In this document: positions 43,922 to 52,742 of the stretch, piece by piece | How positions within the stretch are numbered: position 1 is the stretch's first letter | Layout of the letters: each line of letters begins with the position of its first letter | Origin: Verrucomicrobiota bacterium | Lineage (GTDB): Bacteria; Verrucomicrobiota; Verrucomicrobiia; Limisphaerales; J093 | Direction of reading: 5' to 3' | Length of the DNA: 64,000 bases | Assembly: GCA_022710935.1 (NCBI GenBank) | Contig: JAKLFY010000026.1 | Span: 1-64,000 of the forward strand | Notes under the pieces: generated by a model | The model's input: only the letters and a program-made list of their open reading frames with translations | What the model was told of the DNA's origin: nothing | The model's database searches: none | Program-made: the position numbers and the translations under genes

Positions 43922-45916
43922 ATGGGGCTTTTTCTTCCGACAATTCTTCGGGCAGTGCTTGCTTTGGGGCTTGGCTTCTTGGCCGGCTGCGGTGTCAGTC
44001 CCGATCGAAGCGCGCTTACGGTCGTGGTCATGGACCCCTTGGCGCGTGAGTTGGCTTGCGAGTGTGTGGGCGGCTATGCCCAACGGGATTACCCGAAACT
44101 CGCGGGCTGGTTGAGCGGGCAGTTGCGGCGGCCTGTCCAAGTGGTTTTCGCGGAGAGCCTGGACAAAGGTCTTCGCCAGGCCGGGCGGCTCGGGCCGGGC
44201 CTGGTGATCGGCAAGGAGTCGCTCGTGCGGGCCGATGCCGTGGCCATGCAGATCCCATTGCGGCCCTTGGCCCGGCTGACCGACATCGAGGGCCGAACCA
44301 CATTGACTGGCTTCTTTGTGGTGCGGGCGAAGGACCCGGCCAAGTCGCTTTCTGACCTCGGGACACGACGGATTCTGTTTGGGCTGCCGGAGGCGGAGGA
44401 AAAACACGCCGCCGCCATGGCCGCTCTCGTCGAGCATAGGGTTCCCATTCCGGACCGACTGGAAACGCGCAGCGGCTGTGCGGAGGCTGCTTTGGAGGTG
44501 CAGGACAGCGAGGCAAGCCCGGCGCCGGTGGCCGTGATTTCCAGTTACGCGTTCCCCTTGCTCGAAGGGTGCGGCAACGTGGAACCCGGCGCCTTGCGCG
44601 TGCTGGGCCACACGCGGCCCGTGCCGTTTGTCACCGTATTCGCCATGCCGGCCCTCAGCCAAGCCGCGGCGGAGCGCGTGCGGAGCGCTTTACTCGCGTT
44701 GCGCGACGATGCGGCCCTTTTGCGCGTCATGGAATCCAAGAGCGGCTTCGTGCCGTGGATTGGCGCCGACTGGCCGGACTGGCGCGGCCCGGGACGCGAT
44801 GCGCGGGTGGAGCGTCTGCCCGCGAGATTGCCCGCCCAACCGCGGGTTCTGTGGCGACAGCCCGCCCAAGGTCCGGGCCTGGCCGGCTTGGCCGCCACCA
44901 GCGATTTCCTGGTCGTGGCCGAGCGCGACGTGGCGGATGCGCGCGATGTCTTCCGCTGTTTGCGCACGGCGGATGGCCGGCTCCTCTGGACGCTCGATTA
45001 CCCGGCGGCGGGCGAACTCGACTACGGACAGTCGCCGCGCGCCACGCCCGTCCTGCTCGGGGGGCGGGCGTACTTGCTGGGCGCATTCGGCCACTTGCAT
45101 TGCGTCAAGCTCGAAACCGGCGAAGTCGTCTGGAGATTGCATCTGGCGGACGACCTCGGGGGCAAACTGCCGGGGTGGGGCTACTGCGGCACGCCACTGG
45201 TCGTGGACCACCTGCTCGTGGTCAATCCGGGCGGCCCGGGGGCCTCGATCGTGGCGCTGAATCGTCACACCGGGACGGTGGTTTGGCGGACGCCGGGGGC
45301 TGAGGCGGCCTACTCCTCGTTCATCGTTGGCGAGTTCGGCGGGCGGCGGCAAATCGTGGGTTACGATGCCCAGTCTCTGGGCGGCTGGGACGCGCGCACG
45401 GGACGGCGGCTCTGGACACTTGTTCCGCCCCGGAGCGGCGACTTCAACGTGCCGACACCGCTGGCTGTGGATGGACAGCTCCTCGTGGCCACGGAAAACA
45501 ACGGCACGCGCCTTTATGGTTTCCGCGCGAATGGCCGCATCGACCCGCGCCCTGTCGCGTCCAGCGACGCATTGTCGCCGGAGACCACCACCCCTGTCGT
45601 AGCGGCGGGCCGGGTCATCGGCTTGGGCAGCGGACTGGTTTGCCTGGGCCTTACCAACGGTCTCGCTCAGAATTGGGCGGTGGAAGACGAAGGGCTGGCG
45701 ATGCATGCCTCGCTCATCGCGGCCGACAGCCGGTTGCTGGTGCTAACCCACGGCGGCGAACTCCTGCTGCTTGACCCGGCCGCACCGGGGGGCGAGATAC
45801 TCTCGCGCTGCCGCGTGGCCGCGTCCCCGGCGGAACTGTATGCTCACCCGGCCTGGGTGGCCGGACGCCTGTTCCTGCGCGACGCCCAGAGCGTGGCCTG
45901 TCTGGCACTCGACTAA
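43922..45916 (+). CDS. Lipoprotein fusing a PhnD-like substrate-binding domain to a PQQ-type beta-propeller
   Basis: I choose the ATG at 43922: AAGGGG lies 9 bp upstream, and the product begins MGLFLPTILRAVLALGLGFL with lipobox LAGC. Residues about 28-285 look like a phosphate/phosphonate-type periplasmic binding protein (LTVVVMDPLARELACECVGG; YAQRDYPKLAGWLSGQLRRP; GTRRILFGLPEAEEKHAAAM). From about 290 a quinoprotein-like propeller starts at DWPDWRGPGRDARVERLPAR and runs through repeated blades (CLRTADGRLLWTLDYPA; CVKLETGEVVWRLHLAD; ALNRHTGTVVWRTPGAEAAY) to the end. PQQ-propellers of this class often bind no cofactor and act as scaffolds. The combination suggests a ligand-sensing or delivery role in the periplasm; which ligand is unknown. 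Confidence 0.8.
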   Translation: MGLFLPTILRAVLALGLGFLAGCGVSPDRSALTVVVMDPLARELACECVGGYAQRDYPKLAGWLSGQLRRPVQVVFAESLDKGLRQAGRLGPGLVIGKESLVRADAVAMQIPLRPLARLTDIEGRTTLTGFFVVRAKDPAKSLSDLGTRRILFGLPEAEEKHAAAMAALVEHRVPIPDRLETRSGCAEAALEVQDSEASPAPVAVISSYAFPLLEGCGNVEPGALRVLGHTRPVPFVTVFAMPALSQAAAERVRSALLALRDDAALLRVMESKSGFVPWIGADWPDWRGPGRDARVERLPARLPAQPRVLWRQPAQGPGLAGLAATSDFLVVAERDVADARDVFRCLRTADGRLLWTLDYPAAGELDYGQSPRATPVLLGGRAYLLGAFGHLHCVKLETGEVVWRLHLADDLGGKLPGWGYCGTPLVVDHLLVVNPGGPGASIVALNRHTGTVVWRTPGAEAAYSSFIVGEFGGRRQIVGYDAQSLGGWDARTGRRLWTLVPPRSGDFNVPTPLAVDGQLLVATENNGTRLYGFRANGRIDPRPVASSDALSPETTTPVVAAGRVIGLGSGLVCLGLTNGLAQNWAVEDEGLAMHASLIAADSRLLVLTHGGELLLLDPAAPGGEILSRCRVAASPAELYAHPAWVAGRLFLRDAQSVACLALD

Positions 45917-45972
45917 GCGCCGTTGAACCGCGGGTGGGGCTGGATGGGACTCAACCCCGCGGAAATGTTGGG

Positions 45973-46047
45973 CTAGCGCGCATAGCTGCCTCTTTCGATG
46001 TCATCGGCTTCGCCCCTGTCCAGAACCTGCTGAGAAATGCGCGCTAG
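45973..46047 (-). repeat. Palindromic element, copy C (75-bp half unit)
   Basis: It is bounded by CTAGCGCGCAT on the left and ATGCGCGCTAG on the right. Its reverse complement matches the first third of copy B (CTAGCGCGCATTTCTCA, GATG..ATCGAAAGAGGCA, ATGCGCGCTAG). The CTAG at 46044-46047 provides the TAG stop of the ABC permease gene. Confidence 0.8.
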
Positions 46048-47654
46048 GATGCGAGGGTGTGCAGGGTCGCGAGGCCCGCCGCCAGGATGATCCCACCCGC
46101 AACGATGCAGGCGGCCAGGACGCCCATGTGCCACAGCACGCGCCCGACGCTCGCATCCAGGCGTCGGTAATGGCCGTAGCCGCAGGCCAGCACCGCCAGG
46201 AGCAGTCCTGCCAGGACAAGACCGATCAGGGCGAATGCAGCAAGGTTCACCGGCTCCGCCCACACTCCCAAGGCTCCGCCCCTGACGGGTACGATCAGAT
46301 CGAGGAGATCCGGATGTACGCTTGCTCTTTCCGTGAGGATCGCCGTGACTACGACGATGAGGATCGCAACCGGGAGCGCCCACAGCACCGCACGCAGTCC
46401 GCTGGGCGCCATCGAGGACATGTAGAGGCCGACGCAGCACACGCAGAGGGTCTGAACCGCCAATGCGGCGTAGAACGCGCTGCCGTAGCGCTCGAAGATG
46501 GGCGAGACGCCCGCGGCCGCCTGGACTGCACTCACCAGCCAAGGAAGGCCGACTGCCAGGCCCAGGCTCAAGACAATGGCCACACCCGCCTTGGCCGCCC
46601 ATTGTTTGGCGGCGCTTGCCGGCAACACCAGGTGCCAGAGCATCGTTCCCGTCTGTCGATCCTCGGCACATGCCAGGGCCCCAACCAGCAGTGCGACAGA
46701 GAACATGTAGAAAGCACTGACCATTTCGAGCCACTCGATTGTGCCCCTGGCCTCGGGCCACGCCAAACGGGCGCCCAACACCGTTCCGCTCACCAACACC
46801 AGGATCCCCGCCAGAATCAGGCTGGGCGTCTGCAATCGCAGCTCCTTGGCCACCGTGCGGCGCCACCAGCCGGAACCGGCCCGTCCCGGACGTGCCGGCG
46901 ATTCCCGCCGGACGGACCAGAGCGGCAGATGCAAAGCCGGACCGCTCGTGTCGATCCCCTCGAGCCGGCCGAACCACCGGAAGGCCAGGAACGGCCCCGC
47001 CAAACACTGCGCGGCCATCAGCAGCAGGCAGACCAGCATCCGGAATTCAAGGGCAACCGGCTGCCATTCGCTCTCCGACCCGTACCGGGCGAGCGACACG
47101 AGAAAGCCGATGAGAAAGGCGGCCGCCGGCATCGACAAGGTGAACACCGTTCCGGCCAGGGTGCTCCGACACGCCAGCGTGTACCATGGCGCCACGAGCA
47201 TGCCACCCACGGCTCCCCCCAGCCCGATGATCGCCAGCGGAACCGCGAGTTCTCGACGCTGGTCAAATGAGACGAGCGCGGCGCCGATCAGCAAGACCGC
47301 CAGCACCGTGCCCACCGCCACAGCCAAGACCGCCATCTTGCGCCGCCACAACACCGCGCGCGGCACCGGCTGAACCAGCAACAGGGAGACGGTCCGATAG
47401 GCGAACTCGTGTCCGAACACGGCGGCGCCCATGATGATCATCAGAACCCCGCTCAGGAGCGTGCCGAGAAGGACAATGCCCTCCGCGTTGCCCAGCGCGC
47501 CCGCCACCACCGCCGCGGCGCTGAACATCGCGAGCAGCCACGAACCAGCCACTTCGCGCGCTTCCTTGCCCACGGACATTCCCAGGCACGGAATCGGCGC
47601 CTGCACCCAATCCGGCAGCAGCGACAACAACGACAGTGAAGCGGTTGTCTTCAT
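46044..47654 (-). CDS. ABC-2 type transporter permease (~12 membrane segments)
   Basis: This 536-aa hydrophobic protein has two ABC-2-like halves. The N-terminal half includes SWLLAMFSAAAVVAGALGNA, GIVLLGTLLSGVLMIIMGAA and FGHEFAYRTVSLLLVQPVPR (the cytosolic loop typical of ABC-2 permeases). The second half starts about 290 (LRLQTPSLILAGILVLVSGT) and ends with LAACIVAGGIILAAGLATLH. It is encoded last in a three-gene operon GntR-ATPase-permease; its start overlaps the ATPase stop (ATGA at 47651-47654). The expected role is export of a small molecule, antibiotic or lipid as a YtrBC-like half-exporter; substrate unknown. The stop codon is provided by the CTAG end of a repeat element, so the last residues may not be native. 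Confidence 0.88.
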   Translation of the reverse strand: MKTTASLSLLSLLPDWVQAPIPCLGMSVGKEAREVAGSWLLAMFSAAAVVAGALGNAEGIVLLGTLLSGVLMIIMGAAVFGHEFAYRTVSLLLVQPVPRAVLWRRKMAVLAVAVGTVLAVLLIGAALVSFDQRRELAVPLAIIGLGGAVGGMLVAPWYTLACRSTLAGTVFTLSMPAAAFLIGFLVSLARYGSESEWQPVALEFRMLVCLLLMAAQCLAGPFLAFRWFGRLEGIDTSGPALHLPLWSVRRESPARPGRAGSGWWRRTVAKELRLQTPSLILAGILVLVSGTVLGARLAWPEARGTIEWLEMVSAFYMFSVALLVGALACAEDRQTGTMLWHLVLPASAAKQWAAKAGVAIVLSLGLAVGLPWLVSAVQAAAGVSPIFERYGSAFYAALAVQTLCVCCVGLYMSSMAPSGLRAVLWALPVAILIVVVTAILTERASVHPDLLDLIVPVRGGALGVWAEPVNLAAFALIGLVLAGLLLAVLACGYGHYRRLDASVGRVLWHMGVLAACIVAGGIILAAGLATLHTLAS

Positions 47655-48559
47655 GCGGCACCCTCGCCCGCTTGCAGAGAAGCGACGAAAATCTCCTCGA
47701 GCGACAGCGGCTCCGTCTCGATCGCTTCGGGCGATAAGGACCGCAGCCGCTCGATCACCCGCGCGGCGTCGCCATTGACGCCCACCTCGAGTTCACGCCC
47801 CTCCCGACGCAGCACCCGCAGACCAGCAAGCGCCGATTCCGGCAGCTCGCCTGGGAACCGGGCATGGATGCGTTTGTAGCGGTCGCGGGCCGTGTCAGCG
47901 GCCAGGGTGACCACCTGGCGACCACGGTCGAGGATGGTGAACTCGTCAATCAGGCCTTCGAACTCCGCGATCAGATGGGTCGACACAAAGACCGTCCGCC
48001 GGTCGGGGTCCCCCTCCTGGTACGCCCCGATGACCGTCCGGATGAACTCCCGGCGCACGATCGGGTCCAGGCCGGAGGTTGGCTCGTCCAACACCAGAAG
48101 TTCCGGTTCCGGGCAGAGCGCCGCCACCAACGCCAGTTGCGTGCGCTGACCGCGCGACAGATGGCTGGTCCGCATTCCCGGATCGATCTGGAACCGTTCG
48201 ACCAACTCCTGCTCGACGGCGCCATTCCAGCGAGTTCGAAAGGACGCCACATAATCGAGTGTTTCCCGCACGGTCATCCACGGGTAGAACGCCACCTGGT
48301 CCGGCACGTACGCCACCCGCGACTTCACCGCCACCTCGTGCTGCGCGGGGTCCAGGCCAAACACGGCGATTTCGCCCTGTGAAGGCCGCAGCAGGTTCAG
48401 GAGACACTTGATCGTGGTTGTCTTGCCTGCCCCATTGCGACCAAAGAAGCCGTAGCAACGGCCGGCGGCGACATCGAGATCGAGCCCGTTGACTGCCTCG
48501 GTCCGGCCGAAGCGGCGGACCAGTCCGCGAATTCGGATGACAGGAGTATCGGTGTTCAT
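47651..48559 (-). CDS. ABC transporter ATP-binding protein
   Basis: This 302-aa protein contains all ABC motifs: Walker A (YGFFGRNGAGKTTTIKCLLN), Q-loop region (VAYVPDQVAFYPWMTVRETL), signature HLSRGQRTQLALVAALCPEP, Walker B (ELLVLDEPTSGLDP) and the switch His (VFVSTHLIAEFEG). The signature starts SRGQ instead of the usual SGGQ. The C-terminal ~80 residues form an extra domain seen in this exporter class. Start and stop overlap the neighbours (ATGA on both sides), indicating translational coupling with the GntR regulator and the permease. It powers the permease encoded next. Confidence 0.93.
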   Translation of the reverse strand: MNTDTPVIRIRGLVRRFGRTEAVNGLDLDVAAGRCYGFFGRNGAGKTTTIKCLLNLLRPSQGEIAVFGLDPAQHEVAVKSRVAYVPDQVAFYPWMTVRETLDYVASFRTRWNGAVEQELVERFQIDPGMRTSHLSRGQRTQLALVAALCPEPELLVLDEPTSGLDPIVRREFIRTVIGAYQEGDPDRRTVFVSTHLIAEFEGLIDEFTILDRGRQVVTLAADTARDRYKRIHARFPGELPESALAGLRVLRREGRELEVGVNGDAARVIERLRSLSPEAIETEPLSLEEIFVASLQAGEGAA

Positions 48560-48975
48560 GCTGGGACTCCGGATGCTTGTTTGGCTTGGGCGCGTTGGTG
48601 TTCGAAATAGTCGAGGCGCTGGTGGACCAGCTTGAGAAAGGCCTCGCGGCCGATTTGCAGGTGGTGCGCCTGCACCACCGCCGCGTCGATATCCGCGGTC
48701 ACCAGGCGCTCGCGGACCTCCTGCTTGAAGGGGGTGTTGTTGGCTTTGAGGAAGCAGCCTTTGCCCGCGACGGTCTCGATGACACCCTGCGCTTCGAGCT
48801 CGGAGTATGCTTTGGCCACGGTGTTGCGATTGAGCCGGAGCTGCTCGGCCAGCGGGCGGATGGACGGAAGCGGTTCTCCGGCCTGGAGTGCGCCCGAGGC
48901 CGCGGCGGCCTTGACCTGGTCAGCGAGCTGGAGGTACGGGGGCTTACCCGACTTAAAATTGACCTGAAAGACCAT
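48556..48975 (-). CDS. GntR-family transcriptional regulator, YtrA subfamily
   Basis: At 139 aa this is the length of YtrA-type GntR regulators, which have a winged helix and a short dimerisation helix but no ligand domain. The DNA-binding part is PPYLQLADQVKAAAASGALQ, AGEPLPSIRPLAEQLRLNRN and TVAKAYSELEAQGVIETVAG. It is the first gene of the GntR-ABC-permease operon; YtrA relatives repress their own operon and respond to cell-wall antibiotics or related stress. A perfect 9-bp inverted repeat (48989-49010) lies 14 bp upstream of the start, as expected for its own operator. This subfamily is well conserved, so the call is firm; the inducer is unknown. Confidence 0.92.
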   Translation of the reverse strand: MVFQVNFKSGKPPYLQLADQVKAAAASGALQAGEPLPSIRPLAEQLRLNRNTVAKAYSELEAQGVIETVAGKGCFLKANNTPFKQEVRERLVTADIDAAVVQAHHLQIGREAFLKLVHQRLDYFEHQRAQAKQASGVPA

Positions 48976-48988
48976 GATGTGAACCTAT

Positions 48989-49010
48989 CTGTCATAGGAC
49001 ACTATGACAG
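48989..49010. promoter_or_regulatory. Probable GntR/YtrA operator
   Basis: CTGTCATAG and CTATGACAG form a perfect 9-bp inverted repeat with a 4-bp spacer, immediately upstream of the regulator start at 48975. Location and symmetry fit autoregulation. Confidence 0.7.
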
Positions 49011-49146
49011 ATGATCTGTTGTGTCAAGTGATTTCTGCGGGAACAGGGGCGGGCAGATTCAACCGCTTCATCAGCGCAGCGGGGTCGTGTGCGTGCACCC
49101 AACTCGCCCGGTCACGGTTCCTCGCGAAGCGTGTGGAATAACCGGG

Positions 49147-51381
49147 CTAGCGAGGCGCCTGTGTCCGCTTGTAGCGGAGGCGCGCGCAGTTTGGGTTCTC
49201 TCCACCAAACCGTGTGATCTGGAGCAAACCGCGGGTGCCGGTGGCCGTTTGGAACGCGAACGTCAGGGGCGGTTGGGCGTTTGTCGGGAGGACATAGACG
49301 GTCCACGACGGGTGTTGTTTGATTTCCATGCCCGACGGCTCGGCGGCCAGCGCCTGTGACAAATCGCGTTCGGTGGGCATTTCCCACTTTTCCTCTGGCA
49401 GCAGCGCGAGTTTCAGTTCGTTGGACGCAGGAGTCAGCAATCCCCAACGGCCGCCGACGTGATCGAGGAGGACGTCTGCACTGTTGTCCTTGATCCATTG
49501 CAGCGGCCCGTTCGTGGTCCGCTCGATGTCCTTCGGCAGATCCAGCAGTTTGCCGCTGTCGAAATCCAGCGCCTCGCCGCCGCGGTAATCATCCATGTCA
49601 TTGAGCGTCACCTCGGCCACCAGCCCAAAAGAGGCCGCCGGCGTTGCAGAAGGAGGCACATCTTCGCGCTCCGCTCCCAGGGCCGCCGGCGTACTCACCG
49701 AGAAGCGCAACGACTCGAACTCGTACTGGCCACGAACCAGCCAGAGGCCGTCCCCCTCTGGTTCGATGTGAATCGCGGCATGCAAGGGTGGCTCTTGCCT
49801 GAGGCCGTTCCTCCAAATCTTGCGCCAGCGACACTCGGCGCGTTTCAAATCGGGCGTAACGCTGACGTTCAGGCCCTCGAGTCTCCAGCCGTCTTCGGCC
49901 AGCCTTTGCTGGATGGCCTCACGCAACTTGTCCTCGACGCGGACCACAGCGTCGGCGCCGACCTGGGGTTGCTTCGCTCGAGAGGGCCAATACGCAGACA
50001 GCGCCAGCAGCGCCACGACGATGCCGAGCAGCGCCACGGCGGCTGCGTGCACGAGTCTCCTTGATCCCGCGTGGGCGCGCGGCGACGGAGCATCCAGCAG
50101 CCGCAGCTTGTCTGCTGGAGTCAACCAAGCCCACAGAACCCAGATCCCCAGGCCGGCTGTTGTGGGAAAGAGCATCAAAACGCAGCTCTCGGGAAATCCG
50201 AATCCAAGTCCCGACACCTGGCTGACGAGGAAGAAACCGAGTGCGGCCAGCGCGCTGATGAGCGCCCATTCTCGGACGACCCCCACCCAATGAACAGCCC
50301 GCAGGCCGTTGCGCGTGCCGACCAGGACGCCGCTGAGCCCCATTCCTGCGCGTGAACGCCGCCCACTGCCTGTTGCAGCGCCGCGACGATCTCGATGGGC
50401 GGCGGCCAGACCTTCGACATCCGTCTTGACCTCGCTGGCATGCTGGTAGCGCCGCTCGGGCTCCTTCTCGAGTGCATGGAGCACGATCTCGTCGAGGCGC
50501 ACATCCACCCGCACTATCTTGGATGGCGGCGCGAACTTGCCCAGCGGCAATTCGCCGGTGAGCATTTCGTAGAAGAGCACGCCCAGCGAATAGATGTCGG
50601 CCCGATGATCCACCTGCCGCGGATGTTCGACCTGCTCCGGGGCCATGTAGTGGGGCGTGCCGACAACATCCCGGCCGCCGGTCAGGGACAGGTCCTGCGC
50701 GTCCGAGGCCAGGATTTTTGCGATGCCGAAGTCGGCCATCTTCACCTGGCCGTCCTTGTCCAGAAGGATGTTCTCCGGTTTGACGTCGCGATGCACGATG
50801 CCCCGCTGATGGGCGAATTGGAGCGCCTCGCAGATCTTCGGCACGATGGCGAGCGCTTGCTCGGCGGGGAGCTTTCCGCGCCGAAGCCGTTGGCGCAACG
50901 TCAGCCCGTCCACGTATTCCATGAGGAGGAACGGATAGCCTCCCGCCTCGCCGTATTCGTAGACTGCAACAATCGCCGGATGGTTCAGCCGCGCGAGGGC
51001 GCGGGCTTCGCGCGCGAACCGTTCGCCGAACGCGGGGTCTGCCGTGCCGTCGTCGCGCCGTCGCAGGAGCACTTTCAGTGCAACCAGCCGGTCGAGCTTC
51101 GGCTGGCGCGCCTTGTAGACCGCCCCCATGCCGCCCTGGCCGAGCAACCCGAGGATCTCGAGGTGGGGAAAGAGTTTGGCGATTTCCTCCAAGGGTGGGG
51201 CGGGTGGAGGCGCAGGTTTGACGACTTCCGTGCCGTGGGCGCCGACGTCCTCGCCGATCACATCGGTCTGGGTAGCCAGGCTGAGCGCGACCAGGCAGCG
51301 CGGGCACAGCCCGTCGGGCGCGTCCGCCGTCGCGGGCGCGCCACAGCGCGGACACTTGGGCGTTGGACTGTTTTCGTTCAT
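49147..51381 (-). CDS. Ser/Thr protein kinase with N-terminal zinc ribbon and membrane anchors
   Basis: I choose the ATG at 51381; a GTG one codon upstream is possible. A zinc-ribbon-like pair opens the protein (CPRCGAPATADAPDGLCPRC, residues 11-30). The Pkn2-type kinase domain spans about 75-335: GQGGMGAVYKA (82-92), catalytic Lys104 in LVALKVL, HRDVKPENILL (198-208), DFGIAK (218-223), and TPHYMAPEQ in the activation segment. Two or three transmembrane segments follow (about 370-420 and 440-465), then an external C-terminal domain. This is a complete kinase. It is encoded 45 bp downstream of the ECF sigma factor on the same strand, so the pair probably forms one signalling operon in which the kinase controls sigma activity or vice versa. 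The linkage is common in this phylum. Confidence 0.92.
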   Translation of the reverse strand: MNENSPTPKCPRCGAPATADAPDGLCPRCLVALSLATQTDVIGEDVGAHGTEVVKPAPPPAPPLEEIAKLFPHLEILGLLGQGGMGAVYKARQPKLDRLVALKVLLRRRDDGTADPAFGERFAREARALARLNHPAIVAVYEYGEAGGYPFLLMEYVDGLTLRQRLRRGKLPAEQALAIVPKICEALQFAHQRGIVHRDVKPENILLDKDGQVKMADFGIAKILASDAQDLSLTGGRDVVGTPHYMAPEQVEHPRQVDHRADIYSLGVLFYEMLTGELPLGKFAPPSKIVRVDVRLDEIVLHALEKEPERRYQHASEVKTDVEGLAAAHRDRRGAATGSGRRSRAGMGLSGVLVGTRNGLRAVHWVGVVREWALISALAALGFFLVSQVSGLGFGFPESCVLMLFPTTAGLGIWVLWAWLTPADKLRLLDAPSPRAHAGSRRLVHAAAVALLGIVVALLALSAYWPSRAKQPQVGADAVVRVEDKLREAIQQRLAEDGWRLEGLNVSVTPDLKRAECRWRKIWRNGLRQEPPLHAAIHIEPEGDGLWLVRGQYEFESLRFSVSTPAALGAEREDVPPSATPAASFGLVAEVTLNDMDDYRGGEALDFDSGKLLDLPKDIERTTNGPLQWIKDNSADVLLDHVGGRWGLLTPASNELKLALLPEEKWEMPTERDLSQALAAEPSGMEIKQHPSWTVYVLPTNAQPPLTFAFQTATGTRGLLQITRFGGENPNCARLRYKRTQAPR

Positions 51382-51428
51382 CACCCTTTACTTAAGCACG
51401 TCGGGCACCGCGTTACAGGAAAGGCCAA

Positions 51429-52220
51429 TTACTCTGCGAGCGCGAGGAGGAGATGACGCAGTTCGTCCTCCACATCTTCGGCGGCGGCCATCGTCTGGGC
51501 GGTTTCCTCGCGGAAGACCTCCCGGAAACGCCGCCGGAGACGATGCACGGCCACCCGCGCGGCGCCTTCGGTCGTGTCCAGGTCGCGCGCGATGCCGGCG
51601 TAGGCGATGGCGGATTTGTCCGCTGTGAGAAACCTCTTGAGGAGCTGGAACTCGGCAGCCTTTCCGGCGCGTCCGTACTCGTCGCGCAACAGGTCCATCG
51701 TCCGTTCCAGCAGAGTCAGCGCCCAGCGGCGCTCGTAGAGACGATCGGCGGGCAACCGCTGCGCCGGTTCGGCCTGATAGCAGCGTTCGGCGATTGCGGT
51801 ATCGAGGGGCAGGTGCGCAGCGCCCCCTCCGCGCTTCCGGCGTGCGGCGCGTTTCCATTCGTTGGCGAGGAAGCGCTTGAGCGCCACCAACAGGAACGTC
51901 CGGAAACGCCCTTTCTGGCGATCCACGCCGGCCAGCCAGTCCTTTTCGAGCAGTCTGCGGAAGAACTCCTGCGTGAGGTCCTTCGCATCGTCCGGCGTGT
52001 GGCCCAGGCGACGCACGTAGGCATAGAGCGGATGCCAGGAGGCGCGGCAGAGGGTCTCGAGGGCTTCGCGGGATTGGGGCGAGTTCCCGTCCTGCGCCGT
52101 TAACACCACCGACCAGCGCGTCGGGAGAAAACCGGCCAGCCCGCTGCCTTCCGCGGCGCTGTCTCGGTTCCAGTTCGCCGTGGATGGGTCTGATGTGGTC
52201 ATCGGCGTCGTGGCGGACAT
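51429..52220 (-). CDS. ECF-type RNA polymerase sigma factor, kinase-linked
   Basis: This 263-aa protein has sigma region 2 (LCRASWHPLYAYVRRLGHTP; DDAKDLTQEFFRRLLEKDWL; RFRTFLLVALKRFLANEWKR) and a later region 4-like helix-turn-helix (YAGIARDLDTTEGAARVAVH, then RLRRRFREVFREETA). It is longer than most ECF factors because of inserts between the regions, as usual for the ECF groups that sit next to Ser/Thr kinases in Planctomycetota and Verrucomicrobiota. Unlike the truncated factor at 30001, region 4 is intact. It is the first gene of the two-gene unit with the kinase at 49147-51381. Regulated genes are unknown. Confidence 0.9.
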   Translation of the reverse strand: MSATTPMTTSDPSTANWNRDSAAEGSGLAGFLPTRWSVVLTAQDGNSPQSREALETLCRASWHPLYAYVRRLGHTPDDAKDLTQEFFRRLLEKDWLAGVDRQKGRFRTFLLVALKRFLANEWKRAARRKRGGGAAHLPLDTAIAERCYQAEPAQRLPADRLYERRWALTLLERTMDLLRDEYGRAGKAAEFQLLKRFLTADKSAIAYAGIARDLDTTEGAARVAVHRLRRRFREVFREETAQTMAAAEDVEDELRHLLLALAE

Positions 52221-52742
52221 CCGGCATCAAGTCCGTCGGCGGAAGAGTAATGGCGGAAACGAGCCTCACCGAAAAGCACATTCATCTGCTCCTCGCGGGC
52301 GATTCTTCAGAGTTAGGGCGGATGGCCGCTTATCACCAGGGACTGAAGAAAGGATTTGCCGGATGGGAGACGTCGCGCCAAGAGCATGCGTGATTTGATC
52401 CTGTTCATCCTGTTCATCCTGTCTCTTTCCTCCGCCGAATGTTGGCATGCGCACAGGCGGGCTGACGCCCGGCGCGGCAGACCACCCGCTTCCGGCAGGC
52501 AGGCGTCGCCGCTCCACTTCGTGAATTGGTGCTGTGGCCCTGCCGTGCCCATCCGATCAGACTGTCCATCCGATCAGACTTGACTCAGTCAGGGGTTAGT
52601 GAATAAACGCCTACAGCCCCAACGAGCGTCGGCCATCCTCACGCCATGCATCGCTTGGTGCGGGAGGACTCACGTAGGAATTGCGTGTATCCGGGCGTGC
52701 CTACGCGGCTGAGGAGGAGAACTCGGGTCCGGGAGGGTGTGA
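52221..52742. other. Intergenic region with short tandem repeats
   Basis: It contains GATCCTGTTCATCCTGTTC-type 9-bp repeats (about 52397-52421) and two 15-bp copies of CCATCCGATCAGACT (52549-52563 and 52566-52580). A 47-codon frame from ATG 52250 has a purine-rich upstream sequence, but no support as a gene. Confidence 0.55.

Noticed and set aside
52250-52393. 47-aa frame MAETSLTEKHIHLLLAGDSS after the sigma-factor start
   Set aside because: No homology or conserved feature visible, and it lies in an intergenic region with tandem repeats.
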